Assembly (NCBI GenBank): GCA_050633205.1
Contig: JBOEGA010000082.1
Span: 1-50,447, forward strand
DNA: 50,447 bases
Direction of reading: 5' to 3'
From: CBDHHC01 sp050633205
GTDB taxonomy: Bacteria; Pseudomonadota; Alphaproteobacteria; Rhizobiales; CBDHHC01
In this document: piece after piece, positions 16,078 to 24,254 of the stretch
Numbering within the stretch: position 1 is the stretch's first letter
Layout: each line of letters opens with the position of its first letter
Translations under genes and position numbers: made by a program
The notes under the pieces: model-generated
Database searches by the model: none
Told to the model about the DNA's origin: nothing
Seen by the model: the letters and a program-made list of their open reading frames with translations, nothing else

Positions 16078-17310
16078 TTATGCCGCGATCTCAGTAATGT
16101 CCTGCCCGAATATCAAGGTGTCACGCATATTCTGGACCGGGACTTTGTTGCGGATAAGATCACTGTACCAGGGACCATCTCTCCTATCTCCCATCAACAC
16201 GACACCCGCCAGAAGCTGCTGTTTATCCGCATTATGCTTAATTAACAGTTTCTTGTAGATACCGTTGCTCTGGTCCCGATAGATAAGAGGCTCCAGATCA
16301 GGCTGTGTTTCATATTCTCCTGCAGAAAATACTTCTACACCGGAAACCTTTAGATTTGTGCTTATGGAAGAACCGATATAGGCGGCTTTGCTGTCCCCTG
16401 TAAGGTGACGAGCCAATACTTCAGCCTGCTCATACAAAGGCTGGACTAGGCCGTAGGCGATATTGCGATGCTGTGCGCATTCGCCTACGGCATAGATATC
16501 CCGCCCGCTGGTCTGCATCTGGTCATTAACAACAACCCCCCGCTCGCATATCAGACCAGCCGGGTCGGCAAGAGCAATATTAGGACGTATGCCTACAGCC
16601 ATGACGCAAAGGTCCGCTGGCAGGATCTCGCCTGTTTTCAATTGCACTGCTCGAATGTCTACTTCGCCTATGAGGCGCTCAGTATCAGCCTTTAGTATAA
16701 CATCAATGCCCTGAGCTTCAATTTTCTTTTTTAACAGGTCTGCAGAATATGAATCCAACTGTCTTTCCATAAGACGGTCCATCAGGTGTAACAGTGTGAC
16801 TTTCATACCTAATTTATTCAGACCATAAGCGGTTTCCAGACCAAGTAAGCCTCCGCCAATAACAACCGCAGTATTTTTACCACGGGCTGCTTTTTCCATG
16901 ATTGATACATCTTTGAAGGCGCGGAATGTCATTACGCCACCAAGGTCAGCTCCGGGAAGCGGAAGGATAATCGGGCTGGAACCATTCGCAATAACCAGCT
17001 TATCCCAGGATAGATATGAGTTATCCGAGAGAATTACCTTTTTTTCCTCAGCACTGATCTTACTTACCCGAACACCGGTTTTAAGTTCGATATTCTGCTC
17101 TTTGTACCAGCTACGCTCTTTAAGGATAACACCTGCACGGGATACCTCTCCGGCCAGAACGGCGGATAGAAGAACTCTGTTATATGCAGGATCAGGTTCT
17201 TCACCAATGACTGTGATATTATACATATCCCTGTCAATTGCGCACAGGCACTCCAGAAAACGAAGCCCAGCCATACCATTTCCAACAACAATCAGGTTTT
17301 TCTTGATCAT
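16078..17310 (-). CDS. NAD(P)H-dependent FAD oxidoreductase of the nitrate locus (NirB N-terminal-like)
   Basis: 410 residues. Two Rossmann dinucleotide motifs are visible: VVGNGMAGLRFLE at the N-terminus for FAD, and VIGGGLLGLETAYGL near 150 for NAD(P)H. DIYAVGECAQHRN is the second FAD contact. This matches the N-terminal half of NirB-type nitrite reductases, without the siroheme domains. The BFD cluster that follows this module in NirB is found instead at the end of NasA, so the pair likely rebuilds the NAD(P)H-FAD-[2Fe-2S] relay across two proteins. First gene of the operon. AAAGGCGG precedes the ATG by about 12 bases. Its leader holds three hairpins (17343-17449). Confidence 0.85.
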   Translation of the reverse strand: MIKKNLIVVGNGMAGLRFLECLCAIDRDMYNITVIGEEPDPAYNRVLLSAVLAGEVSRAGVILKERSWYKEQNIELKTGVRVSKISAEEKKVILSDNSYLSWDKLVIANGSSPIILPLPGADLGGVMTFRAFKDVSIMEKAARGKNTAVVIGGGLLGLETAYGLNKLGMKVTLLHLMDRLMERQLDSYSADLLKKKIEAQGIDVILKADTERLIGEVDIRAVQLKTGEILPADLCVMAVGIRPNIALADPAGLICERGVVVNDQMQTSGRDIYAVGECAQHRNIAYGLVQPLYEQAEVLARHLTGDSKAAYIGSSISTNLKVSGVEVFSAGEYETQPDLEPLIYRDQSNGIYKKLLIKHNADKQQLLAGVVLMGDRRDGPWYSDLIRNKVPVQNMRDTLIFGQDITEIAA

Positions 17311-17342
17311 AATCTGTCAGCCGCCTTTTATAGTTCACTCAT

Positions 17343-17449
17343 AAAAAAAGCACTGCTTTTCAATACGGCTTTGGAACCGCACCCTGTGGTTCCTTAAGCC
17401 TGTATACAAATTGCAGCGCTCTGTAGTTTTATGCCCATCTATATGGGCA
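17343..17449 (-). promoter_or_regulatory. Hairpin-rich nas leader ending in a terminator-like U-run
   Basis: Read on the minus strand towards the flavoprotein start (17310): hairpin 1 has TGCCCAT/ATGGGCA arms (17449-17432, 7 bp, 4-nt loop). Hairpin 2 has a GGCTT/AAGCC outer stem and a GGAACC/GGTTCC inner stem (17400-17367). A last small stem AAAAGC-AGT-GCTTTT (17360-17346) is followed by more T, giving seven in a row to 17343. Nitrate operons are often controlled by antitermination in the leader (NasR, or NasT of NasST), which suits this layout. The loops do not match the ANTAR hexaloop rule as I read them. The rest of the 423-bp gap (17311-17733) shows only a short dyad at 17600-17614. Confidence 0.5.
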
Positions 17450-17733
17450 CCCATGAAACCGCGCATTGGAGAGGAAAATGCTTCATGACAGAGATCTATT
17501 TACAAGACTCATGCCAGTTCAGTTTAAAAACATTTTTTCTTTTATTATTAAGCAATTAGTCACTTAGGTTATTACAGCAAGGATCTTACCGCATATTTTT
17601 TGTGCACGGCACAATGCCGTTTAGAAACGCACTGCCCTATTTTTAGGCAAAAAAACCTTTTGGATTTTCTCCGGGTAATCGCGTATCAAATTTATCTCTG
17701 CCCTTCTCTTTTCAGGTTACGGAACAGGTTTCA

Positions 17734-18765
17734 ATGGATAAAAAGATCGCACTTATTACCGGTGTTACTGGTCAGGATGGCGCCTACCTTGCTGAGTATC
17801 TTTTAGGCAAAGGGTATCTGGTATGGGGGATAAAGCGCCGATCCAGCTCTTTTAATACGGAGCGAGTTAACCATCTCTACAAAGATCCCCATGAAGATAA
17901 TCCAATGTTTAGAATGGTTTATGGTGATATGACCGACTCTACCAACCTGATCAGAATTATACAGGATGTGCAGCCGACAGAGATTTATAACCTGGCAGCG
18001 CAGAGCCATGTTCAGGTAAGTTTTGAAACTCCGGAGTATACGGCCAATGCTGATGCTCTTGGTACGTTGCGACTACTTGAAGCGATCAGGATTCTGAAAA
18101 TGGAAGAGCGCGTACGGTTTTATCAGGCATCGACATCGGAGCTGTATGGGCAGGTTAAAGAAGTACCCCAGAATGAAGATACGCCTTTTTATCCACGATC
18201 TCCCTATGGAGCAGCAAAGCTTTATGCCTACTGGATTACTGTAAATTACAGGGAAGCATACGGAATGCATGCCTCCAATGGCATATTGTTTAACCATGAA
18301 AGCCCGCTTCGGGGCGAAACTTTTGTAACCCGTAAAATTACCATGGCGGTCGCAGCGATAGAGAAGAAGCAACAGGACGTTCTTTATCTCGGCAATCTGG
18401 AAGCCAAAAGAGACTGGGGGCATGCCCGGGATTATGTCGAGGGAATGTGGATGATGCTACAGCAGGAGATACCAGGCGACTATGTACTGGCTACAGGTGA
18501 AGCCTACAGTGTTCGCGACTTTGTTGAGGCAGCATTTGCAGAAACAGGTAGGACACTTGAATGGCGTGGCAACGGTGTTGACGAAATTGGTTATGAGACG
18601 GGGACTGATATTATTCGGGTTAGGATAGATCCAAGATATTTCAGGCCGACAGAGGTAGAACTTTTACAAGGAGACGCCACCAAGGCGCGTGAGGTGCTGG
18701 GATGGGTGCCGAAAATCGGGTTTCGGGAGCTTGTTGCGGAGATGGTTCGGAGGGATATGGGGTAA
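17734..18765 (+). CDS. gmd: GDP-mannose 4,6-dehydratase
   Basis: 343 residues, full length. GVTGQDGAYLAEYLL (10-24) is the NADP-binding loop specific to Gmd. TSE (134-136) with Tyr158 and Lys162 (YPRSPYGAAK) forms the SDR catalytic set, and LFNHESPLRGETFVTRK and RDWGHARDYVEGMW are Gmd signatures. It converts GDP-mannose to GDP-4-keto-6-deoxymannose in the cytoplasm, the precursor of GDP-fucose, rhamnose or perosamine for surface glycans. No fcl, rmd or per gene adjoins it, so the finishing enzyme lies elsewhere. Four glycosyltransferases follow on the opposite strand. AGG sits about 7 bases before the ATG. Confidence 0.96.
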   Translation: MDKKIALITGVTGQDGAYLAEYLLGKGYLVWGIKRRSSSFNTERVNHLYKDPHEDNPMFRMVYGDMTDSTNLIRIIQDVQPTEIYNLAAQSHVQVSFETPEYTANADALGTLRLLEAIRILKMEERVRFYQASTSELYGQVKEVPQNEDTPFYPRSPYGAAKLYAYWITVNYREAYGMHASNGILFNHESPLRGETFVTRKITMAVAAIEKKQQDVLYLGNLEAKRDWGHARDYVEGMWMMLQQEIPGDYVLATGEAYSVRDFVEAAFAETGRTLEWRGNGVDEIGYETGTDIIRVRIDPRYFRPTEVELLQGDATKAREVLGWVPKIGFRELVAEMVRRDMG

Positions 18766-18769
18766 GAAA

Positions 18770-18793
18770 AAGGCTCTCGCTGAGGAGAGCCTT
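18770..18793. terminator. Bidirectional terminator between gmd and the barrel gene
   Basis: AAGGCTCTC (18770-18778) and GAGAGCCTT (18785-18793) form a 9-bp stem with a 6-nt loop. It is flanked by an A-run on the left and serves both convergent genes. Confidence 0.85.
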
Positions 18794-18815
18794 AATCAAT
18801 CAAGACTGTTATAAA

Positions 18816-19595
18816 TTAGTTCAGGTGAAGAGAAAGACCTGTTCTGACAACAGTTGAGTCAAATTCGAAACCTTTGTCATCGAAGTTATAGTGAAGAACT
18901 TCACCACGCAGGCTCATGCCTTGACCGAGCATGTATTCGCCACCACCACCGATGACGTAACCAGTCAGGTTCTCTTTGCCCAGGTCAATTTTTGTAGAGC
19001 CAGTCAAACCTGCCAAGTTACCGCTTCCATTTGCATTAAGCATTAAACTAGCATCCAATTGAGTCCAAGCAACACCACCTGTCAAATATAGAAGATAGTT
19101 GTCATTTGCATAACCTACACGACCTCGCAAACTAGCCAGATAGTCCATCTCAACTTTAAACTTAGCAGATCCATCAAAGCGCCCAACCTCTTCTAAACGA
19201 GTTGGCCTAAAACGAAGCTCATTATCTATATAGATAGCCCTAGCCTCAGCACCGACATCTGAGGTTGTTTTTGAAAAATCTCCCTCAATACCAAAGACCA
19301 AATGGCGTCTCTGTACATTGTAACCCACATGCACACCGCCCAAAGGCCCATCAGCGTCATTATCAGCATCGTAGATAAACTGAATTGTATTAAAAATTGG
19401 AATATCTATTTGCCCTGTATCAAAGTCCTCACCGAAATCAGCTCCATGATCCACAAATGCATATCCCAAATGTCCACCTGCGTAGAAACCGCCCCATATT
19501 ACAGGTTTGTAAAGATCACCTCCAGCTAATGCTGATGAGGTAAACGCAGAAGCCAAAATTGCTACTGCTGCCAGTTTTGACAGTATTTTTTTCAT
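18816..19595 (-). CDS. Omp25/Omp31-like outer-membrane beta-barrel protein
   Basis: 259 residues. Signal peptide at 1-24 (SSALA followed by GG). The mature start WGGFYAGGHLGYAF is the typical first strand of the Omp25/Omp31/opacity-like barrels of alphaproteobacteria. Further strands include GVHVGYNVQRRHLVFGIEGDFS, GRVGYANDNYLLYLTGGVAW and GGGGEYMLGQGMSLRGEVLHYNF, ending in a family-type LSLHLN strand. It is probably a small eight-stranded barrel giving envelope stability. Monocistronic, with a 310-bp upstream region of its own. Codon use matches the neighbours. Confidence 0.87.
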   Translation of the reverse strand: MKKILSKLAAVAILASAFTSSALAGGDLYKPVIWGGFYAGGHLGYAFVDHGADFGEDFDTGQIDIPIFNTIQFIYDADNDADGPLGGVHVGYNVQRRHLVFGIEGDFSKTTSDVGAEARAIYIDNELRFRPTRLEEVGRFDGSAKFKVEMDYLASLRGRVGYANDNYLLYLTGGVAWTQLDASLMLNANGSGNLAGLTGSTKIDLGKENLTGYVIGGGGEYMLGQGMSLRGEVLHYNFDDKGFEFDSTVVRTGLSLHLN

Positions 19596-19905
19596 CTTAC
19601 TGAACTCCCAGTATCCACCATTTTCATAATATGGAGATATGTTAGCCAGTTAGATGAGTCTTGTTAATCCTTTTTCTTAACTTAAACCCCTAATTAAATT
19701 GTTTTACAATCACTTTACCGCATAATAGCCACTATTCAGCACACAAACCTTACGAATTTAATTCTATCAAATCAACCACTTACCCACTCAGAGATATTTA
19801 GTGTTGCTCAAAAGCGGCTAAATGCCATAAAATTGTTACAATCAGGCTGGAACGGTATTATAATAAGTTCTGAGTTGCAGGATACTCTGCATCTTCCAGG
19901 AGTTT
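19596..19905. other. Intergenic region upstream of the barrel gene
   Basis: 310 bp between the barrel gene start and the end of the glycosyltransferase gene. It is AT-rich near 19600-19800 and should carry the barrel promoter. I see no hairpin, repeat or gene in it. Confidence 0.4.
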
Positions 19906-20895
19906 TTAACTTTCGAGAAATATTTTTTCCCAGAGTTCTGCCCTGTTTTTCCATGTGTGGTATTGTGTTTCTGTAATAGCTGCCTCATGTAGCCGGAGCC
20001 ATTCCTGGTCATCCTGCAGTATTTTTAAGGCGGCTTCTGCCATTTCCTGCCTGGTTTTTACTATGATGCCGTTCTTGCCATTTTGAATACGGTCTCTAAT
20101 ACCGCCTATTCCCATCGTTACAACCGGGAGACCACAAATTACGGCTTCGTGTGCGACATTGCAGAATGTTTCCTCTGAATGCCCCGGATAAAACATAACC
20201 CGACTGTCGGAATAGGCCTGTATCAACTGCTTCTGAGGTACAAGGCCTTTATGAATAATATTGAACTCAGCCAGATCTTTGCTAATGAGATTATCGGGCA
20301 AACTACAATAAAGATGTAATTGAGCAGCTTCCAACTTCGGATGGATGACCTGCTTCCACATATTAATAACAGAATCCAGGTTTCTCCCGCCCTGCGAGGT
20401 AAAGATAGCAACAGGCTCAGGAGCTGTGCCCTTTCGTTCTGCATTAAGAAAGAACTCCTCAATACCATGCTCAATGACGTGGCGTTTTGAAAACGGGAAA
20501 ATGGCCGGAGTTGTATGTATCTGATAATCTGTAACAAAGACAGCTTCGGGACGATGTTTTATTAAACCCCGGATACTTTTTTTAAATCGGGACCATCTGT
20601 TCATTGGGTTGTGCACCCACACGCATTTCCTTTTTGCGGAAACCAAGTCAAGATAGCGGGGATACAAATTTGCAACTGCCAGGTCGTAATGCTCTTTTCC
20701 CGGTTTAGCGGACCAGATTACGCCGTTGTGCTCTTCAACGCCCTGAAAACCAGTGATGCCCTCGACATAGTGCCCCCTGGCCGCAAGACATTCTGCAAGG
20801 ATAATTGTGGTATTCTGAACCCCACGCACACCTTCTTTTCCAAGCATAGAACCGCAGTAATCGCTTACCGGGTGTAAAAAGGCGATTGTGGCCAT
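19906..20895 (-). CDS. Glycosyltransferase family 4-like (GT-B)
   Basis: 329 residues from the ATG at 20895, with GGAGG 7 bases upstream; a TTG directly before it is in frame but unlikely. It has the GT-B layout: N-terminal GVRGVQNTTIILAECLAARGHYVEGITG, and in the C-terminal domain FYPGHSEETFCNVAHEAVICGLPVVTMGIGGIRDRI, which carries the nucleotide-sugar-binding E-x7-E type motif of GT4. Donor and acceptor sugars are unknown. It is the last of four glycosyltransferase genes on this strand, 147 bp after the third. Cytoplasmic; no membrane segment. Confidence 0.85.
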   Translation of the reverse strand: MATIAFLHPVSDYCGSMLGKEGVRGVQNTTIILAECLAARGHYVEGITGFQGVEEHNGVIWSAKPGKEHYDLAVANLYPRYLDLVSAKRKCVWVHNPMNRWSRFKKSIRGLIKHRPEAVFVTDYQIHTTPAIFPFSKRHVIEHGIEEFFLNAERKGTAPEPVAIFTSQGGRNLDSVINMWKQVIHPKLEAAQLHLYCSLPDNLISKDLAEFNIIHKGLVPQKQLIQAYSDSRVMFYPGHSEETFCNVAHEAVICGLPVVTMGIGGIRDRIQNGKNGIIVKTRQEMAEAALKILQDDQEWLRLHEAAITETQYHTWKNRAELWEKIFLES

Positions 20896-21042
20896 CAAGC
20901 TGCCTCCAGAGGATAAATGTGCATTACAGTGCTATCAGAAGTACCAGGAGGTTGTAGCATTTTGATTGTGATTTTGTCTAATGTTTTCATGCTACTAGGA
21001 AAATACAGTGCAAACATGGGTAGTAATTAACACAATGCGAAA

Positions 21043-21864
21043 TTATCGATTATCCTCTTCTACAAGTTCCTGTAGAGGTATGCCCGGCTTTAAAGCTACC
21101 TTACCAAACCATAAAAGTGGGTATAAGTGACGGTTGAGATCTTTAGTTATTGAACGCTTTATTTTACCAAGGCGGTGCATAGAAACAAAAACAGAATACT
21201 TCCTTTGCTGATTAATTGAATATTTTTTTTGCTCAATGTACGTATCGCACTCAATCGGAAATGGAGCTGGATAAGGCAACACATCTAAAGTTTTTAGCGT
21301 TGAATTCCAATATTCGAATAAAGCGTGGTCTATGGGGCTATACATAACAGAAAGCCTATTTAAGACCTTAACGGCTCCAGAATAATTTAGAATATAGCAG
21401 CCTGTAGATGTTGTGGGCTTTCTAGAAAATACCAGTGTTCGACTACTATACTCTCCTAGTTTTATCCCAACTCTGTTTCCTAGTTCTTTAGGACCAGATA
21501 GCTTTAAAGCTTCGCAATTCTTGGGAAAAGGCGTCTCCGATTGTACCCACATTGGAAAATCGTCATGGAGCAAGGTATCATCTTCAATAATACAAACTCT
21601 TTCAATCTTTTTCTGTACAATCTCCTTAATGCACAATAAATGACTAGCATAACACCCCAGTTCACCATCCACTGGGGGGCGGTTTTTTAGATCAAGCTTG
21701 AGTGAAGGGCAAAGTCTTGTTTTATCCTTAAAACTCATATTCTTACCATAAGTAGCCTCCCTCCTTTCGTAAGATAAGCCAAGTGCATCCAGACGCGTAG
21801 ATATTTTTTCCCATCGACCTTTTGATTGGGGAAGGTTGATAACCCATATTGGAATTTGGGGCAT
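21043..21864 (-). CDS. Glycosyltransferase family 25 (LPS-type)
   Basis: 273 residues. The N-terminus IPIWVINLPQSKGRWEKISTRLDALGLSYER is the GT25 opening. GELGCYASHL with VCIIEDDTLLHDDF gives the acidic motif used for metal and nucleotide sugar. Members add galactose or other sugars to lipopolysaccharide or capsule. The C-terminal 60 residues (KKYSINQQRKYSVF onward) are basic and less conserved. The gene is AT-rich, consistent with the variable nature of such loci. It lies 89 bp after the GT2 gene and 147 bp before the GT4 gene. Confidence 0.85.
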   Translation of the reverse strand: MPQIPIWVINLPQSKGRWEKISTRLDALGLSYERREATYGKNMSFKDKTRLCPSLKLDLKNRPPVDGELGCYASHLLCIKEIVQKKIERVCIIEDDTLLHDDFPMWVQSETPFPKNCEALKLSGPKELGNRVGIKLGEYSSRTLVFSRKPTTSTGCYILNYSGAVKVLNRLSVMYSPIDHALFEYWNSTLKTLDVLPYPAPFPIECDTYIEQKKYSINQQRKYSVFVSMHRLGKIKRSITKDLNRHLYPLLWFGKVALKPGIPLQELVEEDNR

Positions 21865-21953
21865 ACTACTCTTGTTCTAATTATTGTTGCCTACGTTAGT
21901 TTTACTTTCATAGCAAACTAGCTTGCTGTGAAACTTGGGTGATTAAGGTTAAA

Positions 21954-22895
21954 TTACATGTTCAACAAATACCATAACCACACCCGCCGCTTCTGCTTGC
22001 TTTTCAGGAAACTATTGCTCCAAATTTCTGACATATTGATGGTCTTAAATGTATGGTTAATTGCATTTTTCAAGGTCTTTTTATCAGTAGTATTTTTAGC
22101 TTTTTTTATTTTGCGCTTAATAACCCCATATAGATGTGAAACAATTAATGCGACAAACATCTCACGTTCTTCGGCATCCTCAACGTACCGCCCCGTTTTG
22201 GAGACAAACTCGATCAAATCAAGAATGGCTTCTGAATTTGCTGTCTCAACAAGCCCAGTAGGTGTTTTTCTATAGCCGTAAAGGGCTTCCTCTAAAAAAG
22301 CAATACGCTGACATTGAAAGATTATGTCAGGCATAACCGCCATATCTTCCCACTTTCTTCCAGTCGGAAATATAACTCTGTTCTTCAAGATTTCAGTTTT
22401 GTATAAGGTTCCCCATACAAAACTTTTAAAAGTTTTGTGCCGTAAATATTCTTTATATGCTTGCCGCTTCTCCAAAAGTGTATTTCCCGTTAAAGTATCA
22501 ATATATTTTTTCTGTCCACCACTCGTTATTCTATAGTGTCTAGCAATTACTATATCACTTGCTACTTCAATTAAATGCGACTGAAGCTTTTCAATTGCAT
22601 ACGGCTCAATAATATCATCGGAATCAAGAAAGAAGAAATACTTCCCTTTAGCCTCCTCTATCAGGCGATTTCTGGATCCGGCTATTCCATGATTTTCTTG
22701 ATACAGCAACCTTATTTTGCTATGCTTGCTGGCCAGCTCTGTCGCAATTTCTATGGATGAATCTGTAGATCCGTCATTTAACAATAATAATTCTATATTG
22801 CTGTATGTCTGTTGCAGAGCACTCTCTAATGATTCCCTCAAATGCACTTCGGCATTATAAAAAGGCACAGCTATTGTCACTAATGGGAGTTTCAT
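21954..22895 (-). CDS. Glycosyltransferase family 2 (GT-A)
   Basis: 313 residues. LVTIAVPFYNAEVHLRESLESALQQTY and IELLLLNDGSTDSS open the GT-A fold, and FFFLDSDDIIEPYAIEKLQ contains the DSDD metal/nucleotide motif. Residues 180-190 (RKWEDMAVMPDIIF) hold the ED acid pair placed as in GT2 enzymes. The C-terminus is basic with no membrane segment. It probably adds a sugar to a surface glycan; linkage unknown. AT-rich compared with the sulfur genes upstream. 54 bp downstream of the sugar-binding glycosyltransferase at 22950. Confidence 0.88.
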   Translation of the reverse strand: MKLPLVTIAVPFYNAEVHLRESLESALQQTYSNIELLLLNDGSTDSSIEIATELASKHSKIRLLYQENHGIAGSRNRLIEEAKGKYFFFLDSDDIIEPYAIEKLQSHLIEVASDIVIARHYRITSGGQKKYIDTLTGNTLLEKRQAYKEYLRHKTFKSFVWGTLYKTEILKNRVIFPTGRKWEDMAVMPDIIFQCQRIAFLEEALYGYRKTPTGLVETANSEAILDLIEFVSKTGRYVEDAEEREMFVALIVSHLYGVIKRKIKKAKNTTDKKTLKNAINHTFKTINMSEIWSNSFLKSKQKRRVWLWYLLNM

Positions 22896-22949
22896 AGGGC
22901 ACTCAATATTTCAATTTTTCTTTTCAATATTACGAAGCTCTGAATCCAT

Positions 22950-23762
22950 TCAGTTAAGCCCCAACGCAATTCCATGTTTTTCACAAAGGTTGTATATAAA
23001 GCTATTCTCAGGAGGATGCTTCTGCTTTTGTAACTTTATTTTTTCATTCCAGAAATGAATGGTTAATGTTCTGTCTGAACAATAAGAAAATATATCCGCA
23101 CCTGGTATAAAAATCTCATCAGCATTACGATAAGGTAGAGGGTAAAAAATATCTGTTCCCTGAGCATATCCATCTAAACCTAGCTTCAAAGAAAAATGCG
23201 TTAAAGCTCTCGGGCCAGTTGCTCCCCAGCCAGCTTTTGTTATAGGTTTATCTGCCTTTACTATTGATAATATTTTCTGCTTAACTTTTTTTCGAACGCT
23301 CCACCAGGGAGGCAGAAATGGTCTCGAATATATATAATCAAATAATTCAGTTATAATTTCAGAAGAACCCGGTAGATACAGAACAGCACAATTAATATAA
23401 TTTGCAGCTTCATAACCAAAGATATAATCAACCTCTAAGTTAATAGGGTGCATTACATATATATCTGCATCAACCCAATAGCCAACCTCATGTTTCATCA
23501 TCTCGTACCGAAAGATATCAGACCCCAGAGCATAACTTTTTCTATTTTTCATATCATAGCGAAGCAGTTTATTCTCTGGTAATATCTCCCGCCCATCCCG
23601 AACTTCGATTCCCTCAGGTACGTTTTCCACTCCATAATATGTGTACAACCTGACATCATGCCCTGCATCCAGTCCTGACTTCAGACACAGCTGCTCAATA
23701 TAGCTAAGCTTCCCACCAACCCATAAAGCATTTAACCTGGGAAGCCCATTTTTATTATACAT
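22950..23762 (-). CDS. Glycosyltransferase with DXD sugar-binding region (GT32-like)
   Basis: 270 residues. ALWVGGKLSYIEQLCLKSGLDAGHDVRLYTY is the usual opening of the DXD sugar-binding family. SDIFRYEMMKHEVGYWVDADIYVMHPI contains the DxD motif (DAD). FWNEKI near the C-terminus has the conserved His/Trp contact (TIHFWN). Acceptor unknown. Its ATG lies 9 bp after the DUF934 stop, and its GGAG overlaps that gene's last codons, so it is read from the sulfite reductase transcript at least in part. Such coupling of surface glycan and sulfur genes is unusual. Confidence 0.82.
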   Translation of the reverse strand: MYNKNGLPRLNALWVGGKLSYIEQLCLKSGLDAGHDVRLYTYYGVENVPEGIEVRDGREILPENKLLRYDMKNRKSYALGSDIFRYEMMKHEVGYWVDADIYVMHPINLEVDYIFGYEAANYINCAVLYLPGSSEIITELFDYIYSRPFLPPWWSVRKKVKQKILSIVKADKPITKAGWGATGPRALTHFSLKLGLDGYAQGTDIFYPLPYRNADEIFIPGADIFSYCSDRTLTIHFWNEKIKLQKQKHPPENSFIYNLCEKHGIALGLN

Positions 23763-23771
23763 TCTTGTCGT

Positions 23772-24254
23772 TTACTCCACCCGAACCTCATCTCCAGCAA
23801 CCGCATAGCTGCGCTGGTAGTTGGTGTTTAGTATTGCCACACATTTCTTCCAGATATCAAGCGATACATTTTCTGCTACTTCGAAAGTATCAAAGCCGCA
23901 ACGCATCATGAGGACGGCCTGGTCGGGGAGGACGTCGCCGGTGGCGCGGAGCTCGCCTTCGTAGCCCAAGTGTTCGCGGATTGTGCGGGCCTGGGAGTAG
24001 GCGCGGCCGTTGGCGAAGGTGGGGAACTGGAGGACTATAAGGTCCAGCTTGCCGAGAAATGGCTCCAACAGTTCTGCCTCAATGTCACTCGGGATGATTA
24101 CTCCGAGTTTCAGGTTCTGAGCTTTCAGCAGATCTGCTTCTTCTTTCAGGCGATCATAGGATACGATGACTGCACCTGTTTCAGGTGCAGCATCTGTGTC
24201 TTCAAGTCTCTGCCAGATATTTTCGACGAACTCGTTGTCTTTAATTAGCGGCAT
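23772..24254 (-). CDS. DUF934 protein of sulfite reduction operon
   Basis: 160 residues, the normal length. LDLIVLQFPTFANGRAYSQARTIREHLGYEGELRATGDVLPDQAVLMMRCGFDTFEV is the DUF934 core, which shares features with phosphate-binding barrels. In alphaproteobacteria this gene always accompanies the siroheme sulfite reductase, and it may help assembly or electron transfer, which is unproven. It overlaps the reductase gene by 14 bp (ATG within its end). Bases 23911-24030 are about 71% G+C by hand count, far above the neighbourhood. The gene that usually follows, cysH, is absent. Confidence 0.88.
   Translation of the reverse strand: MPLIKDNEFVENIWQRLEDTDAAPETGAVIVSYDRLKEEADLLKAQNLKLGVIIPSDIEAELLEPFLGKLDLIVLQFPTFANGRAYSQARTIREHLGYEGELRATGDVLPDQAVLMMRCGFDTFEVAENVSLDIWKKCVAILNTNYQRSYAVAGDEVRVE

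Noticed and set aside
17367..17449. Nas leader hairpins as a textbook ANTAR double-hexaloop target
   Set aside because: Loops read as 4 nt and 3 nt, not the required hexaloops with A1 and G4, so I only call a possible attenuator.
17600..17614. TTGTGC-ACG-GCACAA dyad upstream of gmd/nas as a sigma-54 or Fnr site
   Set aside because: The spacing does not fit the -24/-12 elements and the sequence is not the Fnr box; a dyad without a known owner.
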